This document shows positions 1 through 7,861 of a stretch of 31,354 nt of DNA, in pieces. Each line of letters begins with the position of its first letter. Positions within the stretch are counted from its first letter, which is position 1. The position numbers and the translations under genes are program-made. The stretch is from Candidatus Bathyarchaeota archaeon. GTDB lineage: Archaea > Thermoproteota > Bathyarchaeia > 40CM-2-53-6 > FEN-987. The stretch is from positions 1 to 31,354 of the forward strand of contig JALHTB010000061.1 in NCBI GenBank assembly GCA_022865625.1. Direction: 5' to 3'. The notes under the pieces are model-generated. The model did no database searches, was not told the origin of the DNA, and worked only from the letters and a program-made list of their open reading frames with translations.

Positions 1-68
1 CAGAGAAGAAGGCAGAGGCCAAGCCTGCACCGAAAACTGAAACAGAAGCCTCCAAACCGGCCAAGTAG
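1..68 (+). CDS. rps24e: C-terminal tail of probable ribosomal protein eS24 (partial)
   Basis: Only the last 21 codons are present, in the frame starting at base 3 and ending at TAG 66-68. The tail is rich in Lys, Ala, Pro and Glu, typical of a disordered ribosomal-protein extension. The assignment rests on position: eS24 normally lies immediately upstream of eS31 (S27ae) in archaea, and eS31 starts 13 nt downstream. Nothing of the folded domain is visible, so identity is inferred from synteny. Confidence 0.5.
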   Translation, partial: EKKAEAKPAPKTETEASKPAK

Positions 69-81
69 CTAGTGCACAGAC

Positions 82-291
82 ATGAGCGAGAAACAGGTAG
101 AAAAGAAAGAGCGTGAAGCTCGAGCGAGCAAACTGTATGAGCTCGATCCCGCAAAGGGACAGGCCAAGCTCAGGAACAAGAAATGCCCAAGATGCGGCAA
201 CTTCATGGCACACCACATGAAGCCGATCGACCGCTGGACATGTGGTTCCTGCAGTTTCACTGACTATGTTGAGAAGAAGAGTTCTACCTAG
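82..291 (+). CDS. rps27ae: 30S ribosomal protein eS31 (S27ae), zinc-ribbon
   Basis: This 69-residue small-subunit protein starts at ATG 82. The basic N-terminus (residues 1-34) is followed by a CPRCG knuckle (C35, C38) and a second pair C54, C57 in WTCGSC, forming the zinc ribbon. Length and Cys spacing fit archaeal S27ae, the free-standing counterpart of the ribosomal part of eukaryotic ubiquitin-S31. It lies 13 nt behind the probable eS24 gene, so they are likely co-transcribed. Its stop codon TAG (289-291) overlaps the stop of the convergent dephospho-CoA kinase gene in the palindrome CTAG. No clear Shine-Dalgarno precedes it. Confidence 0.95.
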   Translation: MSEKQVEKKEREARASKLYELDPAKGQAKLRNKKCPRCGNFMAHHMKPIDRWTCGSCSFTDYVEKKSST

Positions 292-806
292 TCAGCCTTG
301 ACCATCTTCTCTAGGAAGAAGCAAGCTTTCTCTCTGGCTTCACTATCCACTTCTATCAGCACTAACCCTTCATTTGGCTGGCCATAGATCACAAGAGAGC
401 CCAATGGGGCCGTCGCCATCGCGACAAGAGTAAGCAAGTCCTCCTCTCCGTCGACAATCACGAGCGCGTCCCCAGATTCTATCGCGTCATCTATTGCTGC
501 CCAGGCATCGAACCCAATCGTTCCTGGCTCGTTTCGAACGCGGAAAGTCCTCTTTGGAAAGGCATCCAACGATTCCGCCTGAGCTCTCTTTTCCTTGTTG
601 TCGATGATCATAACATCTCTGCGAACGCCCGTCTTCACGGCATTCCTTGAGACGGCGTCGCCGACAAAGATGACTCGCGGAGGTTTCTTGACGGATATGA
701 GCTGCGCAATCTCCTGATAGATCTCCCGGCGCTCCCCTGGAAGCAGTCTACCTAGAGGTATCTTGAGCGAAGGCCTGAGCGCCTCTGTCAAGACGAGCTT
801 GGGCAA
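288..806 (-). CDS. GTP-dependent dephospho-CoA kinase (DUF359)
   Basis: This 172-residue protein matches the archaeal DUF359 family (COG1909), shown in Thermococcus to be a GTP-dependent dephospho-CoA kinase catalysing the last step of CoA synthesis. Visible family features are the N-terminal LRPSLKIPLG stretch, the VIFVGDAVS segment (about residues 44-52), the conserved Asp in MIIDNKEKR, and GDALVIVDGEEDLL (about 112-125). The start is TTG 806; no ATG or GTG is better placed. It follows spt4 by 30 nt on the same strand, consistent with the rpo7-spt4-DUF359 cluster common in archaea. Here it converges on eS31 instead of leading into eS24-eS31 on the same strand. Confidence 0.88.
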   Translation of the reverse strand: MPKLVLTEALRPSLKIPLGRLLPGERREIYQEIAQLISVKKPPRVIFVGDAVSRNAVKTGVRRDVMIIDNKEKRAQAESLDAFPKRTFRVRNEPGTIGFDAWAAIDDAIESGDALVIVDGEEDLLTLVAMATAPLGSLVIYGQPNEGLVLIEVDSEAREKACFFLEKMVKAD

Positions 807-836
807 CGCTTGACCAACAACGTGGAAGTGCGTACT

Positions 837-1022
837 CTATCGTACTCGAACCGCATATCGGCCTGGTGCCTTGATTCTCATCTTCTTGGCGATCTCTGAT
901 TTGTCAGGGTCGACAACTATGACGAGTCCGGTCCAGTCATCGCTGAGGTTGGTGGACTTGCAGTTCGGGCAGACTGACCCGCTACTGATGTATCTGCAGT
1001 TCTTGCAGGCTTTCTCGGTCAA
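837..1022 (-). CDS. spt4: Transcription elongation factor Spt4 (RpoE'')
   Basis: A 61-residue zinc protein with ACKNC (C6, C9) and SVCPNC (C18, C21), followed by the VDPDKSEIAKKM segment and a basic C-terminus. This is the complete archaeal Spt4 fold. Spt4 pairs with Spt5 (NusG-like) and binds the RNA polymerase clamp to stimulate elongation. The start is TTG 1022, overlapping the rpo7 stop in the tetranucleotide TTGA, with GGAG about 8 nt upstream inside the end of rpo7. This indicates translational coupling to rpo7. Confidence 0.95.
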   Translation of the reverse strand: MTEKACKNCRYISSGSVCPNCKSTNLSDDWTGLVIVVDPDKSEIAKKMRIKAPGRYAVRVR

Positions 1023-1594
1023 GCCGTCTTCTCCTCTTTTGATCCTCGTGCGCGACGTATGTCCTGTTCAACCCATTCTAGCTTGCCGAGGTAGGGCTGG
1101 CGCATTGTGATACCGATCTTTCCACCTGTTCCTCCCCGTGGGAAGCTGACTGCGATTATCCGCCCTCTCACAAAGTCACCCTTCGCGATCTTTCTCTGAC
1201 TTTCCTTTCCCACCAGAACTCCGTGCTTCTCATCGTATGATATGTAGTCGTCCATGATCTGTGACACGTGGAGCAGGGCATCTTCTGGTCCGATCCTTAC
1301 GAAGGCTCCGAAATCTGTGACCTCCACCACTTCCCCTTCCACGACCTCGTGCATTTCCGGATAGAAGCTGAGAAGCTTGAAGGTTACTCGATGATGTGTC
1401 GAGCCGTCTCCCGGCAGTATCTTCCCAACCGGATCTACGGTAACATCGACCACAAACACTGCATATCCTAACTGCTCGTCAACGATGTTTTCATACTTGA
1501 GTTTCACTTGATCCGTGGCCGCTTTGTCAATTGGATTGCCGAAACTCTTCGGCGGAATCCTAACTATGTCCTCAATCGTCAAAACTCTGAACAA
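1019..1594 (-). CDS. rpo7: DNA-directed RNA polymerase subunit Rpo7 (RpoE')
   Basis: This 191-residue orthologue of eukaryotic Rpb7 has an N-terminal RNP-like domain (IEDIVRIPPKSFG, then a central YAVFVVDV strand) and a C-terminal S1 domain from about residue 85 (EGEVVEVTDFGAFVRIGPEDALLH region). Rpo7 pairs with Rpo4 to form the polymerase stalk that aids open-complex formation and processivity. The start is TTG 1594, giving MFRVLTIED, in register with family N-termini. Upstream lies the PIN-domain gene (38 nt gap); downstream is spt4 with a 4-nt overlap. The order aIF2 gamma, PIN, rpo7, spt4 is an old archaeal cluster. Confidence 0.95.
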   Translation of the reverse strand: MFRVLTIEDIVRIPPKSFGNPIDKAATDQVKLKYENIVDEQLGYAVFVVDVTVDPVGKILPGDGSTHHRVTFKLLSFYPEMHEVVEGEVVEVTDFGAFVRIGPEDALLHVSQIMDDYISYDEKHGVLVGKESQRKIAKGDFVRGRIIAVSFPRGGTGGKIGITMRQPYLGKLEWVEQDIRRARGSKEEKTA

Positions 1595-1631
1595 GGCTAT
1601 CGCCGATTTCGATCATGATACTAGTCCGTAT

Positions 1632-2039
1632 CTACCAGTAGCTTGCCTCAATGCCTTCAAGCTCCAACTTAGCCTTTTCCCTGAGGAAAATGACAGGCTT
1701 ATCGATAGCTCGGAGTTTCTTTCGAATCGTCGAGTCTGCGGTGGCAACGATTGTGTTCGGGAGCTTCGCGGCTTCGATGAGTATCGTGTCGGCGTCCGAC
1801 GACCCTTCCGATGGGAGGCGACGTACCTTGACTCCTTCGACCAGTTTCAGCGCGACTCTCGCATCCCTCCCAGGTGCACCACGATCATGCGCTAGGCCTC
1901 TCAATTCCTCCAACACCGCAGATGGAACTACAAACTGGATTCTGCGCTGAAGGAGGCTCTCTGCTTCTGACAGCACGTCAAGATGAAACTTCGCTGAGAG
2001 CATGAGGAAGCTTGTGTCCAGGTAGATAGTCGCTGCCAC
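1632..2039 (-). CDS. PIN-domain protein (Fcf1/VapC-like)
   Basis: A 135-residue single PIN domain. Conserved acidic positions are visible: the Asp in YLDTSF (D8), the Glu pair in VLEELRGLAHD (about 43-44), the Asp in SDADTILIEAA (about 82-84) and the Asp in VATADSTIRKKL (about 100). PIN domains are metal-dependent RNases. This subgroup, encoded next to aIF2 gamma and Rpo7, resembles Fcf1/Utp24-type proteins of rRNA processing rather than toxins, and no antitoxin gene is adjacent. The start is GTG 2039, 3 nt after the aIF2 gamma stop. An overlapping ATG at 2041 is out of frame. Its RNA target cannot be told from sequence. Confidence 0.88.
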   Translation of the reverse strand: MAATIYLDTSFLMLSAKFHLDVLSEAESLLQRRIQFVVPSAVLEELRGLAHDRGAPGRDARVALKLVEGVKVRRLPSEGSSDADTILIEAAKLPNTIVATADSTIRKKLRAIDKPVIFLREKAKLELEGIEASYW

Positions 2040-2042
2040 ATG

Positions 2043-3365
2043 TTATCCCTTTAGTGTACCGAAACCGATGAGGCGCCAGCTGTCACCGATACGTCTGCTC
2101 ACGGCAATCTTGAAGCCAGGTATTGGACAGACAGGTTTTCTGAGGCTTACGTCCACTATGTCCTCCCTGGCTGAGGTCACTACACCTGATGTGACCGCGG
2201 TTCCTACGTTCAGGACGAGCGGCTCGTTTGTACGTATCTTGTCGACCGGGACGAGTTGTTCGGTTCCAACAGCTCTCTCGAAAAGCATCACTTCGGCAGT
2301 AAGCTTCTCAAGGACCGGGGGAAGCTCACCCGCCTTTCCTACCACGCTGCCCACGAGGCCATCAGATTTTGTCAGAGATGGGTCCAGGGACGTTCCAACC
2401 CCAACAAGACCCCCGCTTCGTGCCTCTGTCACAGGCCCCTTAGAAATGCTCAGACTCGTCACCTTCGAAATCAGAGGTTCATAGTGAGTCTTCGCCCCCG
2501 ATTCGACGGCGAGACCAGGCCTTATCTCTACCTCATCGCCTACTCTGAAACTACCCTGAATGATGGATCCACCAAGGATCCCACCATGAAGCTCCTCGAT
2601 CTCCGTCCCAGGCTTGTTGATGTCGAAGGATCTGAGGACATACATGCGTGGGGATGCAGTCGAGTCTCTCTTCGGTGTGGGGATCCTCTTCTCCATCTCG
2701 TACAGGACGACATCGGTGTTTGCACCATGTTGAGCCGAGACAGGAATAACCGGCGCGTCGGCTGCAATTGTGTCCTTAGTGAAGGATTTGATCTCTGCAT
2801 AGTTCTCGAGGGCTCGAGTTCGATCCACGAGGTCGATTTTGTTCTGCACGACTATCACGCGTTGTATCCCGACCATCTGCGCCGCCAAGAGATGCTCCCG
2901 GTCCTGAGCTTGGGGGAACTTGACGTTACTCGCAACGACAAAGAGCGCACCGTCCATGAGTGCTGCACCTGCAAGCATCGTAACCATGAGGCTGTGGTGA
3001 CCGGGACAGTCGACGAAGCTTACGCCTCGCTTGAACTTCGTTTCGGAGCCGCAGTGTGGGCACTTTGGGCCCGTTGAGTAGTTGTGAGGAGGCTTGCACT
3101 TGGGGCATCTGTAGATGAAAACGTCTGCATATCCGATCCTAATGGTGATGCCACGTTTGAGTTCCTCTGAGTGCCTTCCAGTCCAGACGCCCGTGACAGA
3201 TTGCACTAGCGTGCTCTTGCCATTGTCGACATGACCGAGAGTCCCGATGTTGACCTCTGGTTGTCGGATGGAAACTTCCTCATCTTCCCCTTTAAGATCG
3301 GTGTCTTCAGCGCTCATAGTCTCTCGTCGTTCCGGCGTTTGCGCTCCTGATTTGGTGCCGGACAT
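2043..3365 (-). CDS. eif2g: Translation initiation factor aIF2 subunit gamma
   Basis: The 440-residue GTPase subunit of aIF2, which delivers initiator Met-tRNA to the small subunit. G1 is GHVDNGKST (44-52), G3 is DCPGH (119-123) and G4 is NKID (about 176-179). Between them lies the gamma-specific zinc knuckle CPKC/CPHC (C87, C90, C102, C105). Domains II and III follow, with ISRRIG-like C-terminal residues (VSRRIGDSWRLIG). The first ATG is at 3365. M17 (ATG 3317) is an alternative, because homology begins only around residue 33 and no clear Shine-Dalgarno precedes either. It heads the PIN-rpo7-spt4-DUF359 cluster. Confidence 0.97.
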   Translation of the reverse strand: MSGTKSGAQTPERRETMSAEDTDLKGEDEEVSIRQPEVNIGTLGHVDNGKSTLVQSVTGVWTGRHSEELKRGITIRIGYADVFIYRCPKCKPPHNYSTGPKCPHCGSETKFKRGVSFVDCPGHHSLMVTMLAGAALMDGALFVVASNVKFPQAQDREHLLAAQMVGIQRVIVVQNKIDLVDRTRALENYAEIKSFTKDTIAADAPVIPVSAQHGANTDVVLYEMEKRIPTPKRDSTASPRMYVLRSFDINKPGTEIEELHGGILGGSIIQGSFRVGDEVEIRPGLAVESGAKTHYEPLISKVTSLSISKGPVTEARSGGLVGVGTSLDPSLTKSDGLVGSVVGKAGELPPVLEKLTAEVMLFERAVGTEQLVPVDKIRTNEPLVLNVGTAVTSGVVTSAREDIVDVSLRKPVCPIPGFKIAVSRRIGDSWRLIGFGTLKG

Positions 3366-3417
3366 ATAATGATGTCTGCAACCAAGGTCTGCTTGCTCGT
3401 GCTACGCTGTGCGGTCT

Positions 3418-3903
3418 CTACTGTTGGGTGAGCTCACCCATGATTATGGTACCCGTGATTGTTCCTGAGACGACGAGTATGAACCACAGGAGCATTAGGA
3501 GCCACACACGACCGGAGATATGCTCCGTAGAGAACAGAACGTTCACAAGCACGAATTGTAGAAATCCAAAAACCACTCCGACAAGGTTCAGTGCGCTGAG
3601 CCCAAGCAGTCCAAGGGTCCTCGTTGAGACTTCGCCTGCGGCAGAGAACACCATCAAGTCGGAGACGAAAGTCACGGGCCCTATGATCATCAGAACGATG
3701 AATATCGGATTTGTGATGTAGAACTGTGGGTCGAAAAGGTCAGCGAGACCATATTTCACCTCTTTTGCCGCGAATATCCTGATTAGGCTGAAGGCCAAGA
3801 AGACGGTGTTGACTAACGCCGCCCAGAAGAGCGTGCCGAGGATCCTTCCGTCCAAGTCGATCTGGACTCCATTGACCCGTCTGGGTATCGCTTCTTGCTC
3901 CAA
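3418..3903 (-). CDS. Uncharacterised four-helix membrane protein
   Basis: A 161-residue protein I do not recognise. Hydrophobic segments at about residues 22-44, 62-82, 97-121 and 132-156 predict four membrane helices, with short polar loops and no cysteines or obvious catalytic motif. The first 20 residues are charged and probably cytosolic. The start is TTG 3903, with AAAGG about 5 nt upstream. It lies between cysS (3964) and aIF2 gamma (51 nt downstream) on the same strand, so it could be transcribed with either. Nothing links its function to its neighbours. Confidence 0.75.
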   Translation of the reverse strand: MEQEAIPRRVNGVQIDLDGRILGTLFWAALVNTVFLAFSLIRIFAAKEVKYGLADLFDPQFYITNPIFIVLMIIGPVTFVSDLMVFSAAGEVSTRTLGLLGLSALNLVGVVFGFLQFVLVNVLFSTEHISGRVWLLMLLWFILVVSGTITGTIIMGELTQQ

Positions 3904-3963
3904 AAAGCCTTTGTCATAGTTGAATCTGTGCGAAGGACCTTATCGCAGCACTTCCTTGGGACC

Positions 3964-5376
3964 TTACTGGGGCTTTCGTTTCCACACGGTGCCTGTGGCA
4001 GTATCTTCGATGGTTATCCCCATCGCAGAGAGTTGGCCTCGCAGTCTATCCGCTGTTGACCAGTCTTTCCTCGCGCGTGCTTCATTTCTCGCCTTCATCA
4101 GCCGTTCAGCGTCAGGTGGAAGTGTCGCAGGTTCTTCTTGTCCGGCGAGTATTCCCAAGACCGAGTCCAGGTTTGACATGGTTCGATACGCCCCTTCTGC
4201 GTCTTGTACGGATACATTTCCTTCGTCGATTGCTCGGTTGACAGCTCTGGCTATGTGATGCAGTGCGGCAAGCGCTCTGGGAGTATTCAGGTCATCATCC
4301 ATGGCCTTCTCAAACTCCCATGTTTCTCTGGACAGACGTCTTCGGAGTTCGGCACCCTTGCCTTTGCTTTTTGGGTCGATGCTCCCAATACGGCGCAAGG
4401 TTCCTCGCAGAGCCTCGACTGACTTCTCCGCATCCTGGAGTGCTTCTTCTGAGAAGTTCAGCTGTGCGCGGTAGTGCGCAGACATGAGGAGATACCGCAC
4501 AGAAATCGGATCGTAACCCTTGGAGAGCAGATCTCTAAGGATGAGGAAATTGCCCGAGGACTTCGCCATCTTTCTGCCCCCGACCACGAGCATGGCTGAG
4601 TGTAACCAATACTTCACGAACCGCTTGCCGGTTGCAGCTTCTGATTGTGCTATTTCGTTCTCGTGATGGGGGAAGATCAGGTCTTCTCCGCCAGAGTGTA
4701 TGTCGAATGTTGAGCCAAAGTACTTCATGGACATCGCCGAGCACTCTATGTGCCAACCAGGTCTGCCTTTTCCGATCGGAGTCTCCCAGAACACATCGCC
4801 GTCCTCTGGACGCCAGCCCTTCCACAAGACGAAGTCTCTTGCTTCGTCCTTGTCGTATTTGTCTGAGTCAACGCGTGCACCAGGCTTGAGTTCGCTCAAG
4901 CGCGTACCAGAAAGTCTGCCGTATCTGCTGAACTTCGAAACGTCGAAGTAGACGGAACCTTCAGCTTCGTACGCAAATCCCTTGCGCACAAGTCGGGCGA
5001 CAAGTGCGACCATTTCGTCGATGTGTTCCGTTGCCCGAGGATAGTGTTCGGCTTTCTTGATGTTGAGCGCTTCGAGGTCAGCGTAGTAGGCTTCTTCATA
5101 CCTTCTAGTGTACTCGCGAAGTGTCTCTCCTTCTGCCTTGGACTCGCGGATGGTCCTGTCATCGACATCGGTTATGTTCGTGGCCTGGACTACCTTGTAG
5201 CCTTTGTATTCCAAGTATCGTCTGAGGATGTCTTGAAACACATACGTGCGGAAATTGCCAACGTGTGCGTAGTTCCACACTGTCGGTCCGCACGTGTACA
5301 TTCTTACTGTCTTCTTCCTAAGCGGCTCGAATCTCTGAAGCCTCCTTTTGAGAGTGTTCATGATTCTGAGTGTCAC
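3964..5376 (-). CDS. cysS: Cysteinyl-tRNA synthetase
   Basis: Class I aminoacyl-tRNA synthetase charging tRNA-Cys. Numbered from GTG 5376 (470 residues): zinc ligand C29 in YTCGPTVWNYAHVGN, with HVGN (38-41) as the HIGH motif; WHIECSAM with C212; HHENE (237-241), completing the zinc site; KMAKS (269-273) as the KMSKS loop. A longer reading from TTG 5397 is possible, but the strong GGAGG (5386-5390) falls inside that extension and lies 9 nt before GTG 5376, so I use GTG. The upstream leader is about 175 nt from a candidate TATA box and contains an inverted repeat. Direct cysteine charging means the SepRS route is not strictly required. Confidence 0.97.
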   Translation of the reverse strand: MTLRIMNTLKRRLQRFEPLRKKTVRMYTCGPTVWNYAHVGNFRTYVFQDILRRYLEYKGYKVVQATNITDVDDRTIRESKAEGETLREYTRRYEEAYYADLEALNIKKAEHYPRATEHIDEMVALVARLVRKGFAYEAEGSVYFDVSKFSRYGRLSGTRLSELKPGARVDSDKYDKDEARDFVLWKGWRPEDGDVFWETPIGKGRPGWHIECSAMSMKYFGSTFDIHSGGEDLIFPHHENEIAQSEAATGKRFVKYWLHSAMLVVGGRKMAKSSGNFLILRDLLSKGYDPISVRYLLMSAHYRAQLNFSEEALQDAEKSVEALRGTLRRIGSIDPKSKGKGAELRRRLSRETWEFEKAMDDDLNTPRALAALHHIARAVNRAIDEGNVSVQDAEGAYRTMSNLDSVLGILAGQEEPATLPPDAERLMKARNEARARKDWSTADRLRGQLSAMGITIEDTATGTVWKRKPQ

Positions 5377-5385
5377 AACCAAATC

Positions 5386-5390
5386 CCTCC
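5386..5390 (-). promoter_or_regulatory. Shine-Dalgarno that fixes the cysS start
   Basis: GGAGG on the minus strand (within AAGGAGGGA), 9 nt before GTG 5376. It lies inside the N-terminal extension that would arise from TTG 5397, arguing for GTG 5376 as the start. Confidence 0.75.
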
Positions 5391-5438
5391 TTGTCAAAAT
5401 TGCGTTGCATGTCTACTACGAACATTATGGCTGAGGTG

Positions 5439-5475
5439 CACTCGATCGGCGTTCGAGAACGAGCGTCTCCGAGTG
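5439..5475 (-). other. Nested inverted repeat in the cysS leader
   Basis: An outer stem CACTCG/CGAGTG (5439-5444 with 5470-5475) encloses an inner perfect repeat CGTTC/GAACG with a 2-nt loop (5450-5461). It sits 63-99 nt upstream of the cysS start, in the region expected to be transcribed as 5' leader. A role (attenuation, protein binding or none) is not shown by the sequence. Confidence 0.35.
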
Positions 5476-5574
5476 ATTTCACCTAGATCGAACAGAGGCG
5501 TCCTTGACAATAGGGAACCTGCAAAGTCGATCACGCATTAACCACGCCTCATTTCGATTCTGAGTCGACGTTGA

Positions 5575-5584
5575 CATATTAAGT
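5575..5584 (-). promoter_or_regulatory. Candidate TATA box upstream of cysS
   Basis: CTTAATATG on the minus strand, AT-rich against its surroundings. It predicts a start site near 5550 and a leader of about 175 nt before cysS. It is the best archaeal box A candidate between the preceding gene's stop (5623) and cysS. No BRE is obvious. Confidence 0.4.
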
Positions 5585-5622
5585 GTTTACACGATGGTGA
5601 GGAAAGACGACTACTGCGCCAC

Positions 5623-6105
5623 TCATAGCTTGTAACCGATCTTCCTGAGGAATGCTCTTCTTTCATCAACATCCTTGGAAGACTCGATGTCTTTGGGTCT
5701 TGAGCCGTCTATTACTCCGAGTATGCCTCGGCCCTGGCCGGTTTCCGTCACAACGACTTGGATGGGATTGGCGGTCGCGGCATAGATCGAGCAGACCTCT
5801 GGGACGGCTTTGATCTTGTCGAGCACATTAATGGGGTAGGCGTCCCTGAGGAATATGATGAAGGAGTGCCCAGCACCGATTTTCAGACCTGCTTTTCCTG
5901 CAAGACTAGTGAGGTCCTGATCGTTACCTGAGACCCGCACAAGGCAGGGTCCGCTTGACTCGTTGAATGCTATCCCGAACTTTGCGGTCGGAACCCCTCC
6001 GGCGATGGCCTCGTGGAGATCCTCCACTGTCTTGATGAAGTGACTCTGCCCGAGTATGACATTGGCCCCCTCGGGTATGTCTATTCTCACTACTTTCGTT
6101 TCCAT
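5623..6105 (-). CDS. Adenosine-specific kinase family protein (DUF355)
   Basis: A 160-residue protein of the COG1839/DUF355 family, annotated as adenosine-specific kinase from work on the Pyrobaculum protein. Features that fit are the N-terminal [17 protein letters not shown] segment, [10 protein letters not shown] (about 44-53), [15 protein letters not shown] (about 78-92) and the C-terminal [14 protein letters not shown]. Length is normal. ATG 6105 has AGGTG about 10 nt upstream. It lies 68 nt downstream of the M24 peptidase gene on the same strand, with a possible box A (CTAATAG) in the gap. The physiological substrate is not settled. Confidence 0.85.
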   Translation of the reverse strand: METKVVRIDIPEGANVILGQSHFIKTVEDLHEAIAGGVPTAKFGIAFNESSGPCLVRVSGNDQDLTSLAGKAGLKIGAGHSFIIFLRDAYPINVLDKIKAVPEVCSIYAATANPIQVVVTETGQGRGILGVIDGSRPKDIESSKDVDERRAFLRKIGYKL

Positions 6106-6173
6106 CCCGCAAGTGCACCTGCAATACAGGTGACGAGCGGACCTATTAGACTTGGGCAGGTGAGACGCGCTGG

Positions 6174-7394
6174 CTAAATCTCCAGTTCCTTCTCAAGGGG
6201 TGTAAGGTTCTCTATTCGCCGTCCTTTGACGAGGACGGTATCCTCGATCCTGACGCCCCCCACACTTGGATGATAGAGGCCCGGCTCAACGGTGAGGAGA
6301 TGGTTCCTTCGAAGTACGTCGTCGCTGAACAGGCCAAGGTAGGGTCTTTCCCCGATCGTCAGTCCAACGCCATGTCCCAAAGAATGGATGAAACCAATCC
6401 TTGCTGCTTCCTTGTCTCGCTCCAGCGTGGCCCTGATCGTTTTGAAGCCGTTCCTCTCGAAGATGTCGCAGGCTGAGTTCATCACCTGACGGGCGGGCAT
6501 ATCCTCCCGAATCAAATCCATCGATCGCAACTGGACATCTAAGACAGTCTGAAACATCTCCTTGACCTTGCGATTGGCCCTGCCAATCACGAAGGTCCTA
6601 GTCAGATCAAACCAGTATCCCTCAGGGCTCACTGGAAAAAGATCAAACACAATGGGTGTTCCAGCCCTGACCGGCTCTGACGGTTCTCCCATCGCGTGAG
6701 GATCTGCTGAACTCTGACCAACCGCGAAGACGGTCCCCTCAGGCGCCATGAGGTCCTGTTCCGCCAGCAGGACATTGATCCTTGACTTGACCGCGCTGAT
6801 CGTCAGCGTCCTTCTCCTATGCTTGAGTTTCCCTGAACTGATCGCACATTCACGAAGCATCTCCAAGGTCCCGTGCACTACACGAGCAGCACGCAGCCCC
6901 ACACTTCGAACTCTGCTGACTTCGCTCGGATCCTTCGTCTCCCTCAATGAGTCAATTAGTGAGCTATCTCGTTCTCCTGTCACCTTGTGCCCCATTTTGC
7001 GAAGAGAATCCGCTACAGAAAGAAGATGCGAGAACTCACTTCGTCCGTATATTGCGACCCTTCCTCGAGTATGAATCGAACGCAGTATCGAGTCGATCAG
7101 CGTGATGTAGGCACGTTCTGTGCCATGTTTCTTCAGCAACTTCTCATATCCAAAGTCGCTGTACGTTCGGACGTCACGGACGCGCCCTCGTTTGGCACTC
7201 CCGACATCAATGTTACTGACGACTAGGAGTGGATCTCCGTGTTTTCGTTTGAGAAAGATACCTCCACGGGGAATCGTTGCTCCTGTCACATACAAGAGTT
7301 CAGGATTTCCCAACGTACTTTCGCCGACAACGAGCGCAGTGTCTAGGCCGCGTTTCTCCATCTCCGCGTCGAATTGACCAAACAATCCGTTCAC
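6174..7394 (-). CDS. M24 family metallopeptidase (Xaa-Pro dipeptidase-like)
   Basis: An aminopeptidase P/prolidase-type protein of about 406 residues. The N-terminal creatinase-like domain begins [20 protein letters not shown]. The C-terminal pita-bread domain has the five metal ligands: Asp in VFDLFP, Asp in YWFDLTRTF, His in GHGVGL, Glu in VEPGLY and Glu in RIEDTV. Likely role: removing N-terminal residues ahead of proline in peptide turnover. I chose GTG 7394 because it overlaps the pcc1 stop as GTGA, a junction type used repeatedly here. ATG 7418 would overlap pcc1 by 28 nt, and ATG 7361 would cut into the first helix. Confidence 0.88.
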   Translation of the reverse strand: MNGLFGQFDAEMEKRGLDTALVVGESTLGNPELLYVTGATIPRGGIFLKRKHGDPLLVVSNIDVGSAKRGRVRDVRTYSDFGYEKLLKKHGTERAYITLIDSILRSIHTRGRVAIYGRSEFSHLLSVADSLRKMGHKVTGERDSSLIDSLRETKDPSEVSRVRSVGLRAARVVHGTLEMLRECAISSGKLKHRRRTLTISAVKSRINVLLAEQDLMAPEGTVFAVGQSSADPHAMGEPSEPVRAGTPIVFDLFPVSPEGYWFDLTRTFVIGRANRKVKEMFQTVLDVQLRSMDLIREDMPARQVMNSACDIFERNGFKTIRATLERDKEAARIGFIHSLGHGVGLTIGERPYLGLFSDDVLRRNHLLTVEPGLYHPSVGGVRIEDTVLVKGRRIENLTPLEKELEI

Positions 7395-7699
7395 CGCTTC
7401 TTCGGCACATTGATACATCTTTTTCGACGTTCGTCTTCGTTTCGAGATCGCAGGTCCTCAGATATCCTTCTCCAAGTCGCTGCGAGCCTCAGAAAAGAGT
7501 TCAACATTGCTCGAAGTGCGACAAGATCACTCGCAAGGAACTTCATCGTCACCACCTTGTTCTGTGTCTTCACACGGACAGAGGCCCGGCTAGCCTTGGA
7601 AGACGCCGTCTCCGGTTCTAGTGCTCGCTTCAGGGCTTCAGCATCTGACTTCGTGGCATAGGGTATTGAGATCTCTGCTTCTGCTCTCGCCGTTCCCAA
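7391..7699 (-). CDS. pcc1: KEOPS complex subunit Pcc1
   Basis: A 102-residue protein of the CTAG/Pcc1 fold (beta-beta-alpha-beta-beta-alpha). The pattern AEAEISIPY, then helix SDAEALKRALEPE, strands ASVRVKTQNKVVTMKFLASD, and a final long helix LVALRAMLNSFLRLAATW is characteristic. Pcc1 is the dimerising subunit that binds Kae1 and tRNA in KEOPS, the complex making t6A37. The start is TTG 7699, with GAGGTGA 6 nt upstream. In other archaea Pcc1 follows eL43 and rpoP at the end of the exosome superoperon; here it follows eL43 across a 162-bp gap. A second paralogue lies at 23682-23951. Confidence 0.85.
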   Translation of the reverse strand: MGTARAEAEISIPYATKSDAEALKRALEPETASSKASRASVRVKTQNKVVTMKFLASDLVALRAMLNSFLRLAATWRRISEDLRSRNEDERRKRCINVPKKR

Positions 7700-7861
7700 A
7701 TGGTGTCACCTCATGAACCTCTCATGAGCGCTGATAGGGCGCGGCATGTAGTTCGCCAAGCAGAGCAGTTTGGACCGGAAAGCACTTGCGGTCACGTGAT
7801 CTCTTCGGCCGAAGTGTCCGGAGTATCGAATCTGTCCGCATGGGGAACTAGTTCGCACTCG
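7700..7861. other. 162-bp gap between eL43 and pcc1 where rpoP is usual
   Basis: I translated the minus strand in all three frames. A 40-codon frame starts at ATG 7842, but none contains the paired CxxC knuckles of RNA polymerase subunit P (Rpo12), which usually sits here. The only recognisable signal is the pcc1 ribosome-binding site GAGGTGA. No tRNA or repeat was seen. Confidence 0.5.

Noticed and set aside
2256..3077. Plus-strand 273-codon frame
   Set aside because: Lies wholly antisense to aIF2 gamma, which has all GTPase motifs; a shadow frame.
5450..5461. GTTCGAGAAC-containing motif suggestive of a tRNA T-arm
   Set aside because: No acceptor, D or anticodon stems can be formed around it on either strand; it is simply the inner hairpin of the cysS leader repeat.
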